Part shown: one piece after another, positions 20,801 to 29,716 of the stretch
Layout: every line of letters begins with the position of its first letter
Position numbering within the stretch: the stretch's first letter is position 1
DNA from: a bacterium
Lineage (GTDB): Bacteria; Actinomycetota; Acidimicrobiia; Spongiisociales; Spongiisociaceae
DNA length: 64,000 bases
Assembly: GCA_028821575.1 (NCBI GenBank)
Contig: JAPPFW010000095.1
Span: 1-64,000 of the forward strand
Reading direction: 5' to 3'
Notes under the pieces: generated by a model
Database searches by the model: none
Told to the model about the DNA's origin: nothing
The model's input: only the letters and a program-made list of their open reading frames with translations
Translations under genes and position numbers: made by a program

Positions 20801-22842
20801 TCGGCACCCCCCGAAAGTGCGTAGCCCGTGATGCTGTCATCCTCATCGATGGCGGTGACCGAACCCGCATGGGTGGTGTTCTCGGCTGCCGACAAGTGCG
20901 GGCTGCTCGTGAACTGTGGAGCGGCGTTGGTGTCTCCGACCATCTCTCCGAGAGCTTCGATGGCGGCAAGCGGTCGGATGATCCCCCAACCGAAGTCGTC
21001 GGTCCGTACCCGGGACTGACTGCTGCCCGGTTGGCGGGCTGTGTCGTAGATGGCTTTGCGGATCTCGGCGGGCGCCGCGTCCGGATACCTGGCCTTCATG
21101 TGTGCCACTAGACCACTCACCAGCGGTGTGGCCATCGACGTGCCGCTCTTGATCCCGGTCCCGCAATCGTCTCGGTCGCAGGGAACCGTCGAGTAGATGA
21201 TGTTCCCCGGCGCTGCAACATTGACCCACCGGTTCGATGTGCTGAAGCCTGCCCGCTCCGAGGATTCGGTGGCCGCCCCAACCGCGATCACATCGGAGTG
21301 GATCGCGGGAATCTCCGGAGCATTGCGATTCGCGAACGACTCTCCCCGGTTACCCGCAGCTGCGACCAGCACCACCCCACTCGTAGTGGCCAGATGGATC
21401 GCCGCGGCGAGCGTGGTAGGGAACTCCCAGTACCACACCCTTCCCAGCGACATGTTGATCACATCGGCGCCGCCCTCGACAGCCACCTTGATCGCCTGTG
21501 CCAACGACGATATTTCCTTCTCGCACTCGGGGTCGGGCGGCACGTTGCCCAGCGGCATCTTGATCGACAGGATCGTCGCACGCGGTGCGATCCCGGCCAC
21601 AGCTATACCGTTCTCCGCCACGGCACCGGCGATACCCGCCACATGCGTACCGTGCCCGCTGTAGTCGCGCCGATGGCAAGCAAGCCCACCCCCAGCCACA
21701 TTCGGCTCGAGATCGCCATGCGTAGCATCAACACCGCTGTCGATCACAGCGACCGTCACCTCGGCGTCATCCGGCCAGCCGTCCCACAACTCCTTGGCAT
21801 CCACCTGCGGTAGATGCCATTGCAGACCCGCGTCGGGATCCTTGGCCGAGTAGTCGTGTGACAGGTCGAAGTCGACAACCGGAAGATCAGCAGCCACCAC
21901 CGTGGGGTCGGCAGCCAACAGCCGCCGCGCCTCGGCCACCGACCGGCCATCCAACGGCTCGTACTCGATGAGCACACAACCGTCCTCGATACGCATCACC
22001 TCGATATGTTCGTCAACCGATGCCGGAACCCGGGTGGCTGCACAGCCCTCCGTCTGGTCGAGCGCACCGAGCGAGGAGAGCAACTCGTTGATCCGCTGGT
22101 AGTCGACCACCTCCAGCGGACCCCCCGCCGAGCCGCCTCCCCGAGCCCTGTTGAGGAATGAAGCCATCTGAGCACGAGTCACGGCCTCTCGCGGGCAGTA
22201 CCGCAACGGACCGGTGGCACACCCCGCAGTGATCCCAGCCGACGCCAGGGCGTTGATGTTGTCGAGATGGGCAGTGCCGCCGATGTCGACAAACCCCGCC
22301 GGCCCGGTAGCGGCTTCGAGTTGGAACGCCCTCGTGAGGAAGGAAGCCATCTGAGCACGGGTGACGGTGTCCCCAGGACAGTAACGCGGCGGACCGGTCC
22401 TGCAACCTGCGGTAACACCCAGATCAGCAAGGCGATCCACGAACGGCGCCCACCACACGGAGGCATCCACATCTGCGAAACGCGAAGAACCCGCCGGGGC
22501 AGGATCCGCACCATCGAGGATCCTCACCAGCCACACCGCCATCACCCACCGCTGCAGCGGTTCCCGGGGACAGAACCGGCCTGGCGAGCACTCGGTACCC
22601 TCGAAGACACCGTCACCGGCGAGCGACTCGACGGCTTCGAGGTGACCGCCCGCCTGTGCCGCGTCAGAAAACCCACCTGGTCCAACAGCTAGAGCGGGCT
22701 TGCGGTCCCGGTCGTCGGGCACGGCGCCCGCCGCAGCCGACGGAATGGAACCAGCCAAGGTCACCAGCGCGACCACTACGACGAGAGCATTGAGGCGCAG
22801 ACGCCTAGCAGCGGACCTACCCTGGAGAGCAGTCGGCAGCAT
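17860..22842 (-). CDS. Secreted subtilisin-like protease with SLH-type, cadherin-like and FN3 repeats
   Basis: About 1660 residues from ATG 22842 (a TTG at 22881, overlapping the upstream stop, would add 13). An Arg-rich signal peptide ends near 40. Then come SLH-type repeats (about 60-235) with paired Cys (TAGC...RYCP). The S8 catalytic domain follows: Asp 368 (VAVIDSGVD), His 397 (YSGHGTHVAG), Asn 498 (AAAGN) and Ser 569 (SGTSMATP), so it should be active. After it alternate cadherin-like modules and FN3 domains, then five almost identical 99-residue FN3-like repeats with four Cys each. SLH-type repeats suggest cell-surface attachment. It follows the HExxH gene closely. The substrate is unknown. 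Confidence 0.9.
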   Translation of the reverse strand: MLPTALQGRSAARRLRLNALVVVVALVTLAGSIPSAAAGAVPDDRDRKPALAVGPGGFSDAAQAGGHLEAVESLAGDGVFEGTECSPGRFCPREPLQRWVMAVWLVRILDGADPAPAGSSRFADVDASVWWAPFVDRLADLGVTAGCRTGPPRYCPGDTVTRAQMASFLTRAFQLEAATGPAGFVDIGGTAHLDNINALASAGITAGCATGPLRYCPREAVTRAQMASFLNRARGGGSAGGPLEVVDYQRINELLSSLGALDQTEGCAATRVPASVDEHIEVMRIEDGCVLIEYEPLDGRSVAEARRLLAADPTVVAADLPVVDFDLSHDYSAKDPDAGLQWHLPQVDAKELWDGWPDDAEVTVAVIDSGVDATHGDLEPNVAGGGLACHRRDYSGHGTHVAGIAGAVAENGIAVAGIAPRATILSIKMPLGNVPPDPECEKEISSLAQAIKVAVEGGADVINMSLGRVWYWEFPTTLAAAIHLATTSGVVLVAAAGNRGESFANRNAPEIPAIHSDVIAVGAATESSERAGFSTSNRWVNVAAPGNIIYSTVPCDRDDCGTGIKSGTSMATPLVSGLVAHMKARYPDAAPAEIRKAIYDTARQPGSSQSRVRTDDFGWGIIRPLAAIEALGEMVGDTNAAPQFTSSPHLSAAENTTHAGSVTAIDEDDSITGYALSGGADLALFDIDGAGTLEFSDAPDYESPADSDQDNTYEISVSVSSGSGNRALTSEQAILVTVTDTTEPPDAPVAPTLEPAVSSLAVSWLEPSGAGPAVDDYDLQYRAVGVTTWDEQAHTGTGRTATVAGLTSNTGYEVRVRATNAEGTSGWSTPATAVTAINAPPVFNSPASVEVRENTTGAGTVRASDSDSQDNVVAFNISGGDDADLLSVDRNTGVLTFNVAPDYEAPADHDRNNIYEIVVNVTSGTGTRELASSQYIAVTVTDDTGETAARVPDPPSLTITGATETSLTLGWQQPAGPPVGDYDLQYRATGSANWSDWPHLGSALTATITALDSGTGYEVRVRATNAEGTGEWSNPFVATTRGNRAPQFTSPSSLTVREPTQQIAEVKAVDSDREDTVNSYGIDGGADRALLTIDGAGSLAFIEPPNYEAPHDADGNNRYEVVVAATSGTGTRLKTATQRITIRVIDDTAEAPANPQTVNYEWVGSEIVLSWDAVAGADYYKVYYDDFFGSSCSVRGGSASFCEELATDVTGTSYTHADPDPDDNYYWVVACNSSGCSEVDSGSPAGTVGTPPTTPIGRYEWVGSEIVLSWDAVAGADYYKVYYDDFFGSSCSVRGGSASFCEELATDVTGTSYTHADPDPDDNYYWVVACNSSGCSEVDSGSPAGTVGTPPTTPIGRYEWVGSEIVLSWDAVAGADYYKVYYDDFFGSSCSVRGGSASFCEELATDVTGTSYTHADPDPDDNYYWVVACNSSGCSEVDSGSPAGTVGTPPTTPIGRYEWVGSEIVLSWDAVAGADYYKVYYDDFFGSSCSVRGGSASFCEELATDVTGTSYTHADPDPDDNYYWVVACNSSGCSEVDSGSPAGTVGTPPTTPIGRYEWVGSEIVLSWDAVAGADYYKVYYDDFFGSSCSVRGGSASFCEELATDVTGTSYTHADPDPDDNYYWVVACNSSGCSEVDSNNPARPAASGESLSLRRYTIDSN
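17938..19366. repeat. Tandem 297-bp repeat array, about 4.8 copies
   Basis: Exact spacing of 297 bases between equivalent positions (for example TACAGG at 17961, 18258, 18555). Copies are identical at DNA level over nearly their whole length; only the ends differ slightly. Each unit is 99 codons of the subtilase C-terminus (YEWVGSEIVLSWDAVAGADY onward). Identity including silent sites implies recent expansion or gene conversion. Confidence 0.95.
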
Positions 22843-22873
22843 CGTCAAAACGCACAACTGAAGCGAGCGAACA

Positions 22874-24910
22874 TCATCCAAAGAGGCGGAAGTTGCCTAT
22901 CCAGCAGAGCGGGCATTCGCATCCTCCGCGTTGGTCCAGGACCGGAAGACTGTCCGGGCGTCGAGGAAGGTTCCAAACGATAGTGGATGACTGCCCGGTG
23001 AAATCAACCGCTGTAGAGTCCTCGCGCCTACTGACCAGTTCGCCATCCTTGTACCATCCGACGAGTTGCCCAGTGCATTCACCCCTATCATACCACCATA
23101 GGGACAGATACTCCCTACCGATCGCTCCCTCATCATAGGAAAAGGTAAGGGTTGGCAGATCCTCGTTGCCGAACCATCCTGTAGAAGCAGTCGAGAACTG
23201 AACGGGTGCCTGTTCCCAGTCCCTCCGAGGCCAGTCCTCAATGGCAATGAGAAAGATCTCACGACCGAGTGGATCGTTCTCCATATTGGGCCAGCGGACT
23301 TCTATCTCTAGCTGGACAAGGGGGGAGACTTGTGAAGGCAGCCATTTATCGAAGGCCTCAAAGAAGTCACTGGGATCGATACCGAAGGCTTCGGAGAACG
23401 CCTGCTGCCAAGTGGGCTTCTCGCCAAGTAGCCTCCAGAAGTTCACATACGCAGCCTCCTCCGCTTGCTCAAGCAAGTATGCAGATCCAGCAAAAGCCAA
23501 AGCGTAAAGGTATATGCTGTGGAAAGAGCATCCTCCAGAGAGATAATCCGTGCGTGTACCTGACCCCCAATCCTCTATGCTCAAGTCGCTCCCAGCAGCT
23601 TGATACTGGGCAATATCTACGTAGGGTGTGTATCTGTCTCCGAGGAATTCCCGGCGCCCGGCGGTGCTTGAACTGTAGGCATAATCGGCATAGCTAGCCA
23701 GACCCTCGACCAGCCATGTCGGGACACTACGGAATATGTCAATGTCCCAGGATATCTCGCTGTCCTGCAACTGTACGAATCCCGAAGCGAGTTGCCCCTG
23801 CAAGACGTGAAAGTACTCATGAACGACGATGTGTCTGAGGGTATCGAGGCGGTCGTCATTGGGAATACCTCCGTAGACAAGGGTAACTATAGATCCGCCT
23901 GTTGTGGAGTTTGTGACCCAGCCATAAACATCACCACGCCACTCAGAGTATATATCTGTGACATCGCGTCCGACCGCGTCTCGGTAGATCGCGGAAAGCG
24001 ATTCATGGTCGGTGCCTGCCAGCACAGTGAAGCCCGTGGCCTCAACCCCGAACCGGTCGCTGAAGAAAGCGCGGACAGCCTCCATCTCATCGCGCAGGAC
24101 GGTCTGGTGCTCCTCGGGGATATCCCCTGCGAATATCCAGGTCGGAGGAGGTGACACAGCCGCGGGGCCTGCGGGGACAAGTCCGAGAGCCCGGGCGAGG
24201 AGGGTGGCCATCTCAGCGCGTGTCACCGGCCTGGAGGGGCAGAAGCGCAACGGTTCGGACTCGCAGCCGGCGGTGATGCCGGCCGCAGCCAGAGCATCGA
24301 TTGCGTCCTCGTGGACGCTTCCCGCTGTGTCGGCGAATCCGGCCGGCGCCGCGCCGCGCAGCCCGAAGGCGCGCGAGAGGAAAGTGGCCATCGCAGCGCG
24401 TGTGACGGGCCTGTCGGGGCAATAGCGCAAAGGCTCCTGCGCGCATCCGACCGTGATCCCGAGGTCAGCGAAGCGTTCGACGTGCGATGCCCACCACTGG
24501 CCGGCGTCGACGTCGGCGAAGCGCCCGGTGGCGGTAGCGCCGGGATCTCCGTCGCTGAGGGCTCGCCCCAGCCACACCGCCAACTCCCAGCGCTTCAACG
24601 GTTGGCGGGGGCAGATGCTCGGACGAGGCAGACCAAGGTCGCCGCACTCGGTTCGCGCCAAATAACCCCTGGCCGCCAGAGCATTGAGACCCGGCTCGTG
24701 CACGCTTCCGTCGTCGTCGCCGAACCAGTCGCCGGGCGTCTCACCGGCCGCTTGGAGACCGGCGGCGGTCGCGGCCGGCGTGGCCAGCACGGTCACCGCG
24801 ACTGCCACAGCGACAATCACCGCCACCCACGAGTAGCCAGACGTGAGACGCCGCCTCCTCTCAAATGCAAAAACATGCACTGAATCCTGTGAACGTGGGG
24901 CCACCTCCAT
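22874..24910 (-). CDS. Secreted SLH-repeat protein with HExxH metallopeptidase-like domain
   Basis: 678 residues from ATG 24910 (GTG 24943 is an alternative that lengthens the N-terminus). A signal/anchor helix lies at about 27-50. Three SLH-type repeats follow (about 60-245), each with conserved Cys as in the neighbouring subtilase (TAGCESEPLRFCP). The C-terminal half carries HIVVHEYFHVLQGQ, an HExxH zinc motif at 364-368, and a downstream WLVEGLASY whose Glu (about 402) fits a gluzincin third ligand. The rest is unrecognised, with a Cys-rich end. Its stop overlaps the possible TTG start of the subtilase, so the two are probably cotranscribed. Peptidase activity is inferred. Confidence 0.8.
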   Translation of the reverse strand: MEVAPRSQDSVHVFAFERRRRLTSGYSWVAVIVAVAVAVTVLATPAATAAGLQAAGETPGDWFGDDDGSVHEPGLNALAARGYLARTECGDLGLPRPSICPRQPLKRWELAVWLGRALSDGDPGATATGRFADVDAGQWWASHVERFADLGITVGCAQEPLRYCPDRPVTRAAMATFLSRAFGLRGAAPAGFADTAGSVHEDAIDALAAAGITAGCESEPLRFCPSRPVTRAEMATLLARALGLVPAGPAAVSPPPTWIFAGDIPEEHQTVLRDEMEAVRAFFSDRFGVEATGFTVLAGTDHESLSAIYRDAVGRDVTDIYSEWRGDVYGWVTNSTTGGSIVTLVYGGIPNDDRLDTLRHIVVHEYFHVLQGQLASGFVQLQDSEISWDIDIFRSVPTWLVEGLASYADYAYSSSTAGRREFLGDRYTPYVDIAQYQAAGSDLSIEDWGSGTRTDYLSGGCSFHSIYLYALAFAGSAYLLEQAEEAAYVNFWRLLGEKPTWQQAFSEAFGIDPSDFFEAFDKWLPSQVSPLVQLEIEVRWPNMENDPLGREIFLIAIEDWPRRDWEQAPVQFSTASTGWFGNEDLPTLTFSYDEGAIGREYLSLWWYDRGECTGQLVGWYKDGELVSRREDSTAVDFTGQSSTIVWNLPRRPDSLPVLDQRGGCECPLCWIGNFRLFG

Positions 24911-25052
24911 GGACCTTACACACATGGCACAGCTGGTGACCACCCGCTAAGGCAAGCGCAAGACAGCTCGCAGACGCGAGACGGCAAGTCCTCCTAATCG
25001 CGCCTGATCAAAGACCGGTCAGGCTCGGGCGCCGGCCACCAGCGCTACTCGT

Positions 25053-25168
25053 CTAGGAGGCTGCTGAAAAAGCCCCGGCAGAGCGGTTCGCTGACAGATG
25101 ACAGGTCTGACCTCAGGTGGTTTACCATGCAGCGAACCCCGTCAGATAGTTTTCGGCACCCCTCCTAG
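25053..25168. mobile_element. MITE-like element with terminal inverted repeats
   Basis: The left end reads CTAGGAGGCTGCTGAAAAAG and the right end, reverse-complemented, CTAGGAGGGGTGCCGAAAAC. A second inverted match, GGTTCGCTG, lies further inside on both sides. The 116-base element has no transposase. GGCTGCTGAAAAA resembles the ends of several insertion sequences, so this is probably a non-autonomous relic. CTAG may be part of the target site. Confidence 0.55.
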
Positions 25169-25177
25169 GCCGAAGGT

Positions 25178-25558
25178 TCATGCGCGCATCCTCCGCGCCG
25201 CTCTCCGCAGCGCACGGCGCGGCGGGACCCCTACGAAAGAACCCATCTCCCGGCCCGTGGAGTCGAGTACGGTGCTCACCGGGATCTCCCCCACGCCGAG
25301 CCGTGTCAGCAGGCTGGGCCGATCCTCCCACGTGAATTCCGTGAAACCATCTTCTCCCAGCACATCCACGTAGACGGAACGGGCCGAGTCACACGAGTCG
25401 CAGGCGGAAGCCGTGAACAGGTAGACGCCGGGCCCCTCGAGATTCCCCCCGGTGCGCAAGGGCCGCCCGCGACGCCGGGGACGGAGTCGGGCTACCGCCA
25501 CCACCACACCAGCCGCCACGATCACCACGAGCAATCTGAGCACGAGGTCGCTATCCAA
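25178..25558 (-). CDS. Membrane-anchored thioredoxin-like protein
   Basis: 126 residues: an N-terminal membrane helix (about 5-23), a basic stretch, then a thioredoxin-like fold with CDSCDSAR, a CxxC pair at the start of a helix (about 53-56), and VGEIPVSTVLDSTGREMGS, which supplies the cis-Pro-like segment. It overlaps the upstream gene by 8 bases, so it is translated with the DUF5719-like and glycosyltransferase genes. It probably acts as a disulfide reductase or sulfur/thiol protein at the membrane; this is inference. Confidence 0.7.
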   Translation of the reverse strand: MDSDLVLRLLVVIVAAGVVVAVARLRPRRRGRPLRTGGNLEGPGVYLFTASACDSCDSARSVYVDVLGEDGFTEFTWEDRPSLLTRLGVGEIPVSTVLDSTGREMGSFVGVPPRRALRRAARRMRA

Positions 25559-26861
25559 CCGGAACCCCTCCGGCGAACATCATCGATCCCTGCGCCTCCT
25601 CCCACCATCCTGCGCTGAATGGACCGCTCCCGACCACACGTACTCCCAGCACATCAGGATCCGCCACGACTACCGTCTCCACGGAGCCGGCGGAGACCGT
25701 GACCGAATTCGGAAGCTCCTCCCCCGATGCGGTCAGTGCGGTGTAGGTGACCTCGAGGTCGACGACCCCGGCGTTGAGAAGTCGGAACCGGCTGTCCGAA
25801 GGGACCGTGCCCGGTCCGAGCAGCAACCACGCGGAGGCATTGATGGGAGTCCCGGTGGTTGCGGCGATGGCCGTGCTCGATCGGCCGACCACCGCCGCCC
25901 CGAACGGTCCGTCCCCCGTCACCCGGATCCCGAAAGCAGGCGTGGGCAATCCCCCCAGACCGATGCGTACCTGACCGGGCCCCTCGATAGTCCCGCTCAG
26001 GGGCGCCAGGACGCTCGCCTCGTCGTCGAACAGTTCCACTACGAAGTTGACCTCCAACGACGCTTCATTGGTGAGAACGAGGGAGGTCTCCAGCCCTTCG
26101 ACGCCGGCGACCGGAAACTCCCAGCCCTCGCTCGACCCCGTGCCCGGCCAGACCGCGGTATCCGTACCGGTATCCAACTCCATGACCGGGATGACCGAAC
26201 CGAGCGTGGGGCGGACGATTGTCGCGAGTGACTCCCGGCCCGCCAGGATCCCTTCCAGGGAGACGACGCGGGTCCTTCCGGCCGGGATCGTCAATGCCTC
26301 CAGCGACTCGGAGGCCTCCGTTCCCAACTCGCTGAGTGCCCACAGATCGACCCGCGCGTCGGTCGTGAACGGGTTGAATAGGCGCAGGGTGAGTTCCTCG
26401 CCCTGCAGCGTGGAACCCCCAGGAAGATGCCACGTGGCGGGAAGAGAGGCCGTGCACAGATCCCCGGCCAGCAGGCCCTCTCCGAACGCCACCACGCCGA
26501 CCGCCCCTTCGCTCTGTGCGAACTCGACCATGGCAGAACTGATCCCGACCTCGCGGGGGTTGTCGATCCTCGCCACCCCGATCCCCTCGATCGCGTCGCC
26601 CGAGAGTGTGTCCCTGACCTCCCCACCCTCTGGGAAGGAGATGTCGAAACCGCCCGCCCCCTCTGTCGCAACCAGGTAGGAGGAACTGCGCCGACCGTCC
26701 GACAAGGCCCACGGGCAGCCGACGAAACGTGCCTGCCCCAGACGGTACTCGTCGACCAGAAACGTCCCGCCGGATGGTGGATCCGGTAACGGAGGCGCCG
26801 GGAGGCGGAGGGCCGCCACCAACAGAGCGGCGGCCGCAAGCAGGAAGGCCAGACGTGTCAT
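25551..26861 (-). CDS. DUF5719-like secreted/anchored protein
   Basis: 436 residues from ATG 26861, which forms an ATGA overlap with the upstream gene stop; the longer open frame to 27116 lies inside that gene and is not used. An N-terminal signal or anchor (MTRLAFLLAAAALLVAALRL) is followed by beta-rich repeats with no catalytic motif. Length, context after a large GT2/membrane protein and proximity to cofD match the actinobacterial DUF5719 family of unknown function. Envelope glycan assembly is a reasonable guess from neighbours. Confidence 0.7.
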   Translation of the reverse strand: MTRLAFLLAAAALLVAALRLPAPPLPDPPSGGTFLVDEYRLGQARFVGCPWALSDGRRSSSYLVATEGAGGFDISFPEGGEVRDTLSGDAIEGIGVARIDNPREVGISSAMVEFAQSEGAVGVVAFGEGLLAGDLCTASLPATWHLPGGSTLQGEELTLRLFNPFTTDARVDLWALSELGTEASESLEALTIPAGRTRVVSLEGILAGRESLATIVRPTLGSVIPVMELDTGTDTAVWPGTGSSEGWEFPVAGVEGLETSLVLTNEASLEVNFVVELFDDEASVLAPLSGTIEGPGQVRIGLGGLPTPAFGIRVTGDGPFGAAVVGRSSTAIAATTGTPINASAWLLLGPGTVPSDSRFRLLNAGVVDLEVTYTALTASGEELPNSVTVSAGSVETVVVADPDVLGVRVVGSGPFSAGWWEEAQGSMMFAGGVPVG

Positions 26862-29653
26862 GCCGCCGACCCCCGCCGGCGGAGAGGACGCAGGCCGAAG
26901 GCGAGAACCACCAGGATCAGCACCCATGCCCCGGCGGACTGGGCCATGAGGCGGTGGGACGCCACACCCTCGAAGATGGCCACTCCCGACTCCGCCGAGA
27001 CCCGGTTGGCCCATCCGGCCGGCTCCCAAGTTCCGGGACCCCAGCCGGGATCGGCGTTCTCGCTCAACCGCACCGAACCATCCGAGGGCCGCCCCTCGTA
27101 CTCCGGGGGGCTCCACGACCAGGGAACTCCCCGGTCCGTAATGGCCCGGTACGCGTCAGCCGTGTTCTCCCACACGCCTCCGGATTCGGCGATGAAGAGT
27201 CCGCTGAGCGGGCGAAGGTCAAGTTGGGCGGCCATGACCTCGGTAAGTGGGGTCGGGCCCATGGCGACCACCCACCTGATCCCGTACTCGGCCAGAACCC
27301 GGCCGGGACGCAGTTCCTCACCTGCCAGCAGGCGGGTCAGCGCACGCTCCAGTTCGAGGTCGCCCCCTAGTGGTTCAGGAAGCCATGCCTGCGGGTAGTC
27401 CAGACTTCCACCGACCACGCGATAGGCCGCTCCATCGGGCAGCCGCCGGAACTCACCGGGCAGACTCTCACCGGGCCCGGCCAGCAGGATACGGTCGGCA
27501 CCATGTGACCCGGCGCGGCTCTCCGCGAACTCCAGCGTCCCGAATCGGTCTTCCGGCAGACCCATGCGCCCGGATGGAAGCGCCACCACCGTCGCCAGCC
27601 CGACCAGGGCCGCTGCTCCGACTCCCACGTAGGCGGCTGAGCGACGTAGGAATCGTGCCGACCCGAGAGTCGAGAGGCCCTCGATAGCGCCTGCCACCAC
27701 TAGGGCGACTCCCAGGCCGGCGAGGAGTAGACCGCCCGCCGTGACCTCCAGCCCTGCCCCGAGACTTGCCGCCCTGGCCGCGAAGAACCCGCCGGAGCCG
27801 ATCAGCACACCGGTCATGGCGATGTTCAACGGACGGCCGCGACCCGAGATACCGGCCGCCAAGCCGGCAATGACGATCGGGAGGGACACCCACCAGGCCG
27901 GATCCGGGTGGAACGGAACACCGCCCTCCACGATCGAGGAGGCTTCCCGCGCCACCGGCCACGGTAGGAGGACCGGGACCGCCAGCATCGAGCCTCCGAG
28001 CGCAACCGGCAGGCTGCGGGCCTTGCGACTCGCCAGCGCCCAGGCAACTCCGAAGATGAGCGGCACGACCGCTAGAAGCGGGACGAAAACCGCCGACCAG
28101 GCGGTGGCAAGACCGACTCGGGCGAGGCGGCCAATCCATCCCACCATGCCGGACGGCGTTGGCGCCACGATCCCTGCACACGCCCATGGGATACCCCCCA
28201 GAGCGAGGAGACCGGGCCAGTATCCTGCACCCGCCAAAAACAGCGTAGGATAACCGGCCAGGTAAACACCGCCGGCGAGCATTCCTGCTCCGATACCGAG
28301 GCCGGCGCGGCGCACCAGCACGAACAGTCCCACCGCGGCAGAGGCAGCCGAACCGGCCGTCAGAAGGGTGGCTGCGAGTGCTCCCCGGTTACCCAGGATC
28401 AGTTGAGCGGTGGCTGCCGCCGCCACCGAGGGATGCATAGGCTCGGAACTGCCGAGACCTGCCAGGTGCCATCCCCCGGCATAGGCGCGCAGCGTGTCCC
28501 AAGCCGACTCCGGCAGCGGCAGAACGAAGCCGGTGATCGGAAGCCCCTCCATGAAGATCGACCGGGTCAGCACGATCAGGAACGCAACACCTGCGGCGAC
28601 GGCCAGTACCGACGGCCTCTGCCAGAACGTTGGCGACTCGTCGAGCCGGTCCTCCTCCTCATCGAATTCCGGACCGGCGCCGAGCATCGCCCCTAGATCG
28701 GACGCGATCGCCCGCATCTGCACGGACCCCGTCACCTGGAAACGGAACAGCTCCGCATCGGAATCCATGGAGACCGCCGGAGCCCGCCGCCGGATCTCCA
28801 GCGTGGAGGCCAGGTGCCGGACGTTCCACAACCAGGCACCGATCCAGTCGGGAAGAGCCCCCCATGCACCGCGGGCGGTCCGGTAGAGGGCGCTCAGCAG
28901 ACCGACGAGGAGAAGCCCGGGGAGGCTCCACAGGAGGGTCACGACCGAGTACGTCTTGATCATCACCCGGATGCGGCCCGCCTGCTCGCGCCACGTGTGA
29001 ACACGATCCTCACCGGAGGCCCGCGTGAACACCTCGGAGGTCGGACCCACCACGACCCGGCCGCCCACCACCCTTGCCCTCTGGCACAGGTCGAGGCCGG
29101 TCGCTATGTAGGGGAGCTTCCGGTCCAGCCCACCGAGTCCTCCGGCCAAGTCCCGGCGCACCAGCATCGACGCGGGCTCCAAGGAGGCCACGTCCCTGAT
29201 CACGTCGAATTGTTCCTGGTCGAGTTCTCCCTGCTCCAACCCGCTGAAGGGAAACCCGAACACGTCGGTGGCGGCGCCGACCGAGACCAGCTGTTGTGGA
29301 TTGGCCGCGTCGAGGATCTTGGAACCCACGATGGACGCATCCACCTGGATGGCCGTCGCAACCAGTGCGGCCAGAGCATCGCGCCGGGCGGTGGTGCGGG
29401 AGTCGAGGAGCCACAGGTACTCGACCCGATCACCGGCTATTGCCAGTACGTCGCTCATCGATCTGACCCGTTTGGGTTGGATCGCGGTGTCCGGGGGGAA
29501 GACCTGGGAACGATCGCCCACCACAACGACGCCCTCGATTCCGTAGACTTGCCCTCCGATGCTCTCGAGAACCGCGCCGATGTCGTCGCCCCGGCGGGCA
29601 ACCACCACCGCAAGCACGCGGGGACGATCGGACGTTTCGGAGGGAATGGTCAT
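26858..29653 (-). CDS. GT2 glycosyltransferase fused to polytopic membrane region
   Basis: 931 residues from ATG 29653 (a GTG at 29680 is the alternative start). The first 240 residues form a GT2-like domain (RPRVLAVVVARRGDDIGAVL, LWLLDSRTTARRDALAALVA, GLDLCQRA). About a dozen membrane helices follow from about 245 to 720, then an extracytoplasmic region with a final helix near 905-925. Actinobacteria often carry this protein near fbiA/cofD; it likely builds or transfers an envelope polysaccharide. The catalytic DxD is not obvious. It is divergent from cofD. Confidence 0.75.
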   Translation of the reverse strand: MTIPSETSDRPRVLAVVVARRGDDIGAVLESIGGQVYGIEGVVVVGDRSQVFPPDTAIQPKRVRSMSDVLAIAGDRVEYLWLLDSRTTARRDALAALVATAIQVDASIVGSKILDAANPQQLVSVGAATDVFGFPFSGLEQGELDQEQFDVIRDVASLEPASMLVRRDLAGGLGGLDRKLPYIATGLDLCQRARVVGGRVVVGPTSEVFTRASGEDRVHTWREQAGRIRVMIKTYSVVTLLWSLPGLLLVGLLSALYRTARGAWGALPDWIGAWLWNVRHLASTLEIRRRAPAVSMDSDAELFRFQVTGSVQMRAIASDLGAMLGAGPEFDEEEDRLDESPTFWQRPSVLAVAAGVAFLIVLTRSIFMEGLPITGFVLPLPESAWDTLRAYAGGWHLAGLGSSEPMHPSVAAAATAQLILGNRGALAATLLTAGSAASAAVGLFVLVRRAGLGIGAGMLAGGVYLAGYPTLFLAGAGYWPGLLALGGIPWACAGIVAPTPSGMVGWIGRLARVGLATAWSAVFVPLLAVVPLIFGVAWALASRKARSLPVALGGSMLAVPVLLPWPVAREASSIVEGGVPFHPDPAWWVSLPIVIAGLAAGISGRGRPLNIAMTGVLIGSGGFFAARAASLGAGLEVTAGGLLLAGLGVALVVAGAIEGLSTLGSARFLRRSAAYVGVGAAALVGLATVVALPSGRMGLPEDRFGTLEFAESRAGSHGADRILLAGPGESLPGEFRRLPDGAAYRVVGGSLDYPQAWLPEPLGGDLELERALTRLLAGEELRPGRVLAEYGIRWVVAMGPTPLTEVMAAQLDLRPLSGLFIAESGGVWENTADAYRAITDRGVPWSWSPPEYEGRPSDGSVRLSENADPGWGPGTWEPAGWANRVSAESGVAIFEGVASHRLMAQSAGAWVLILVVLAFGLRPLRRRGSAA

Positions 29654-29716
29654 CGAAGCCCCATTCTGTACCGGCGGCACGGCTAAGGCAATGACCCACC
29701 TAGCAGGACGGTATCG

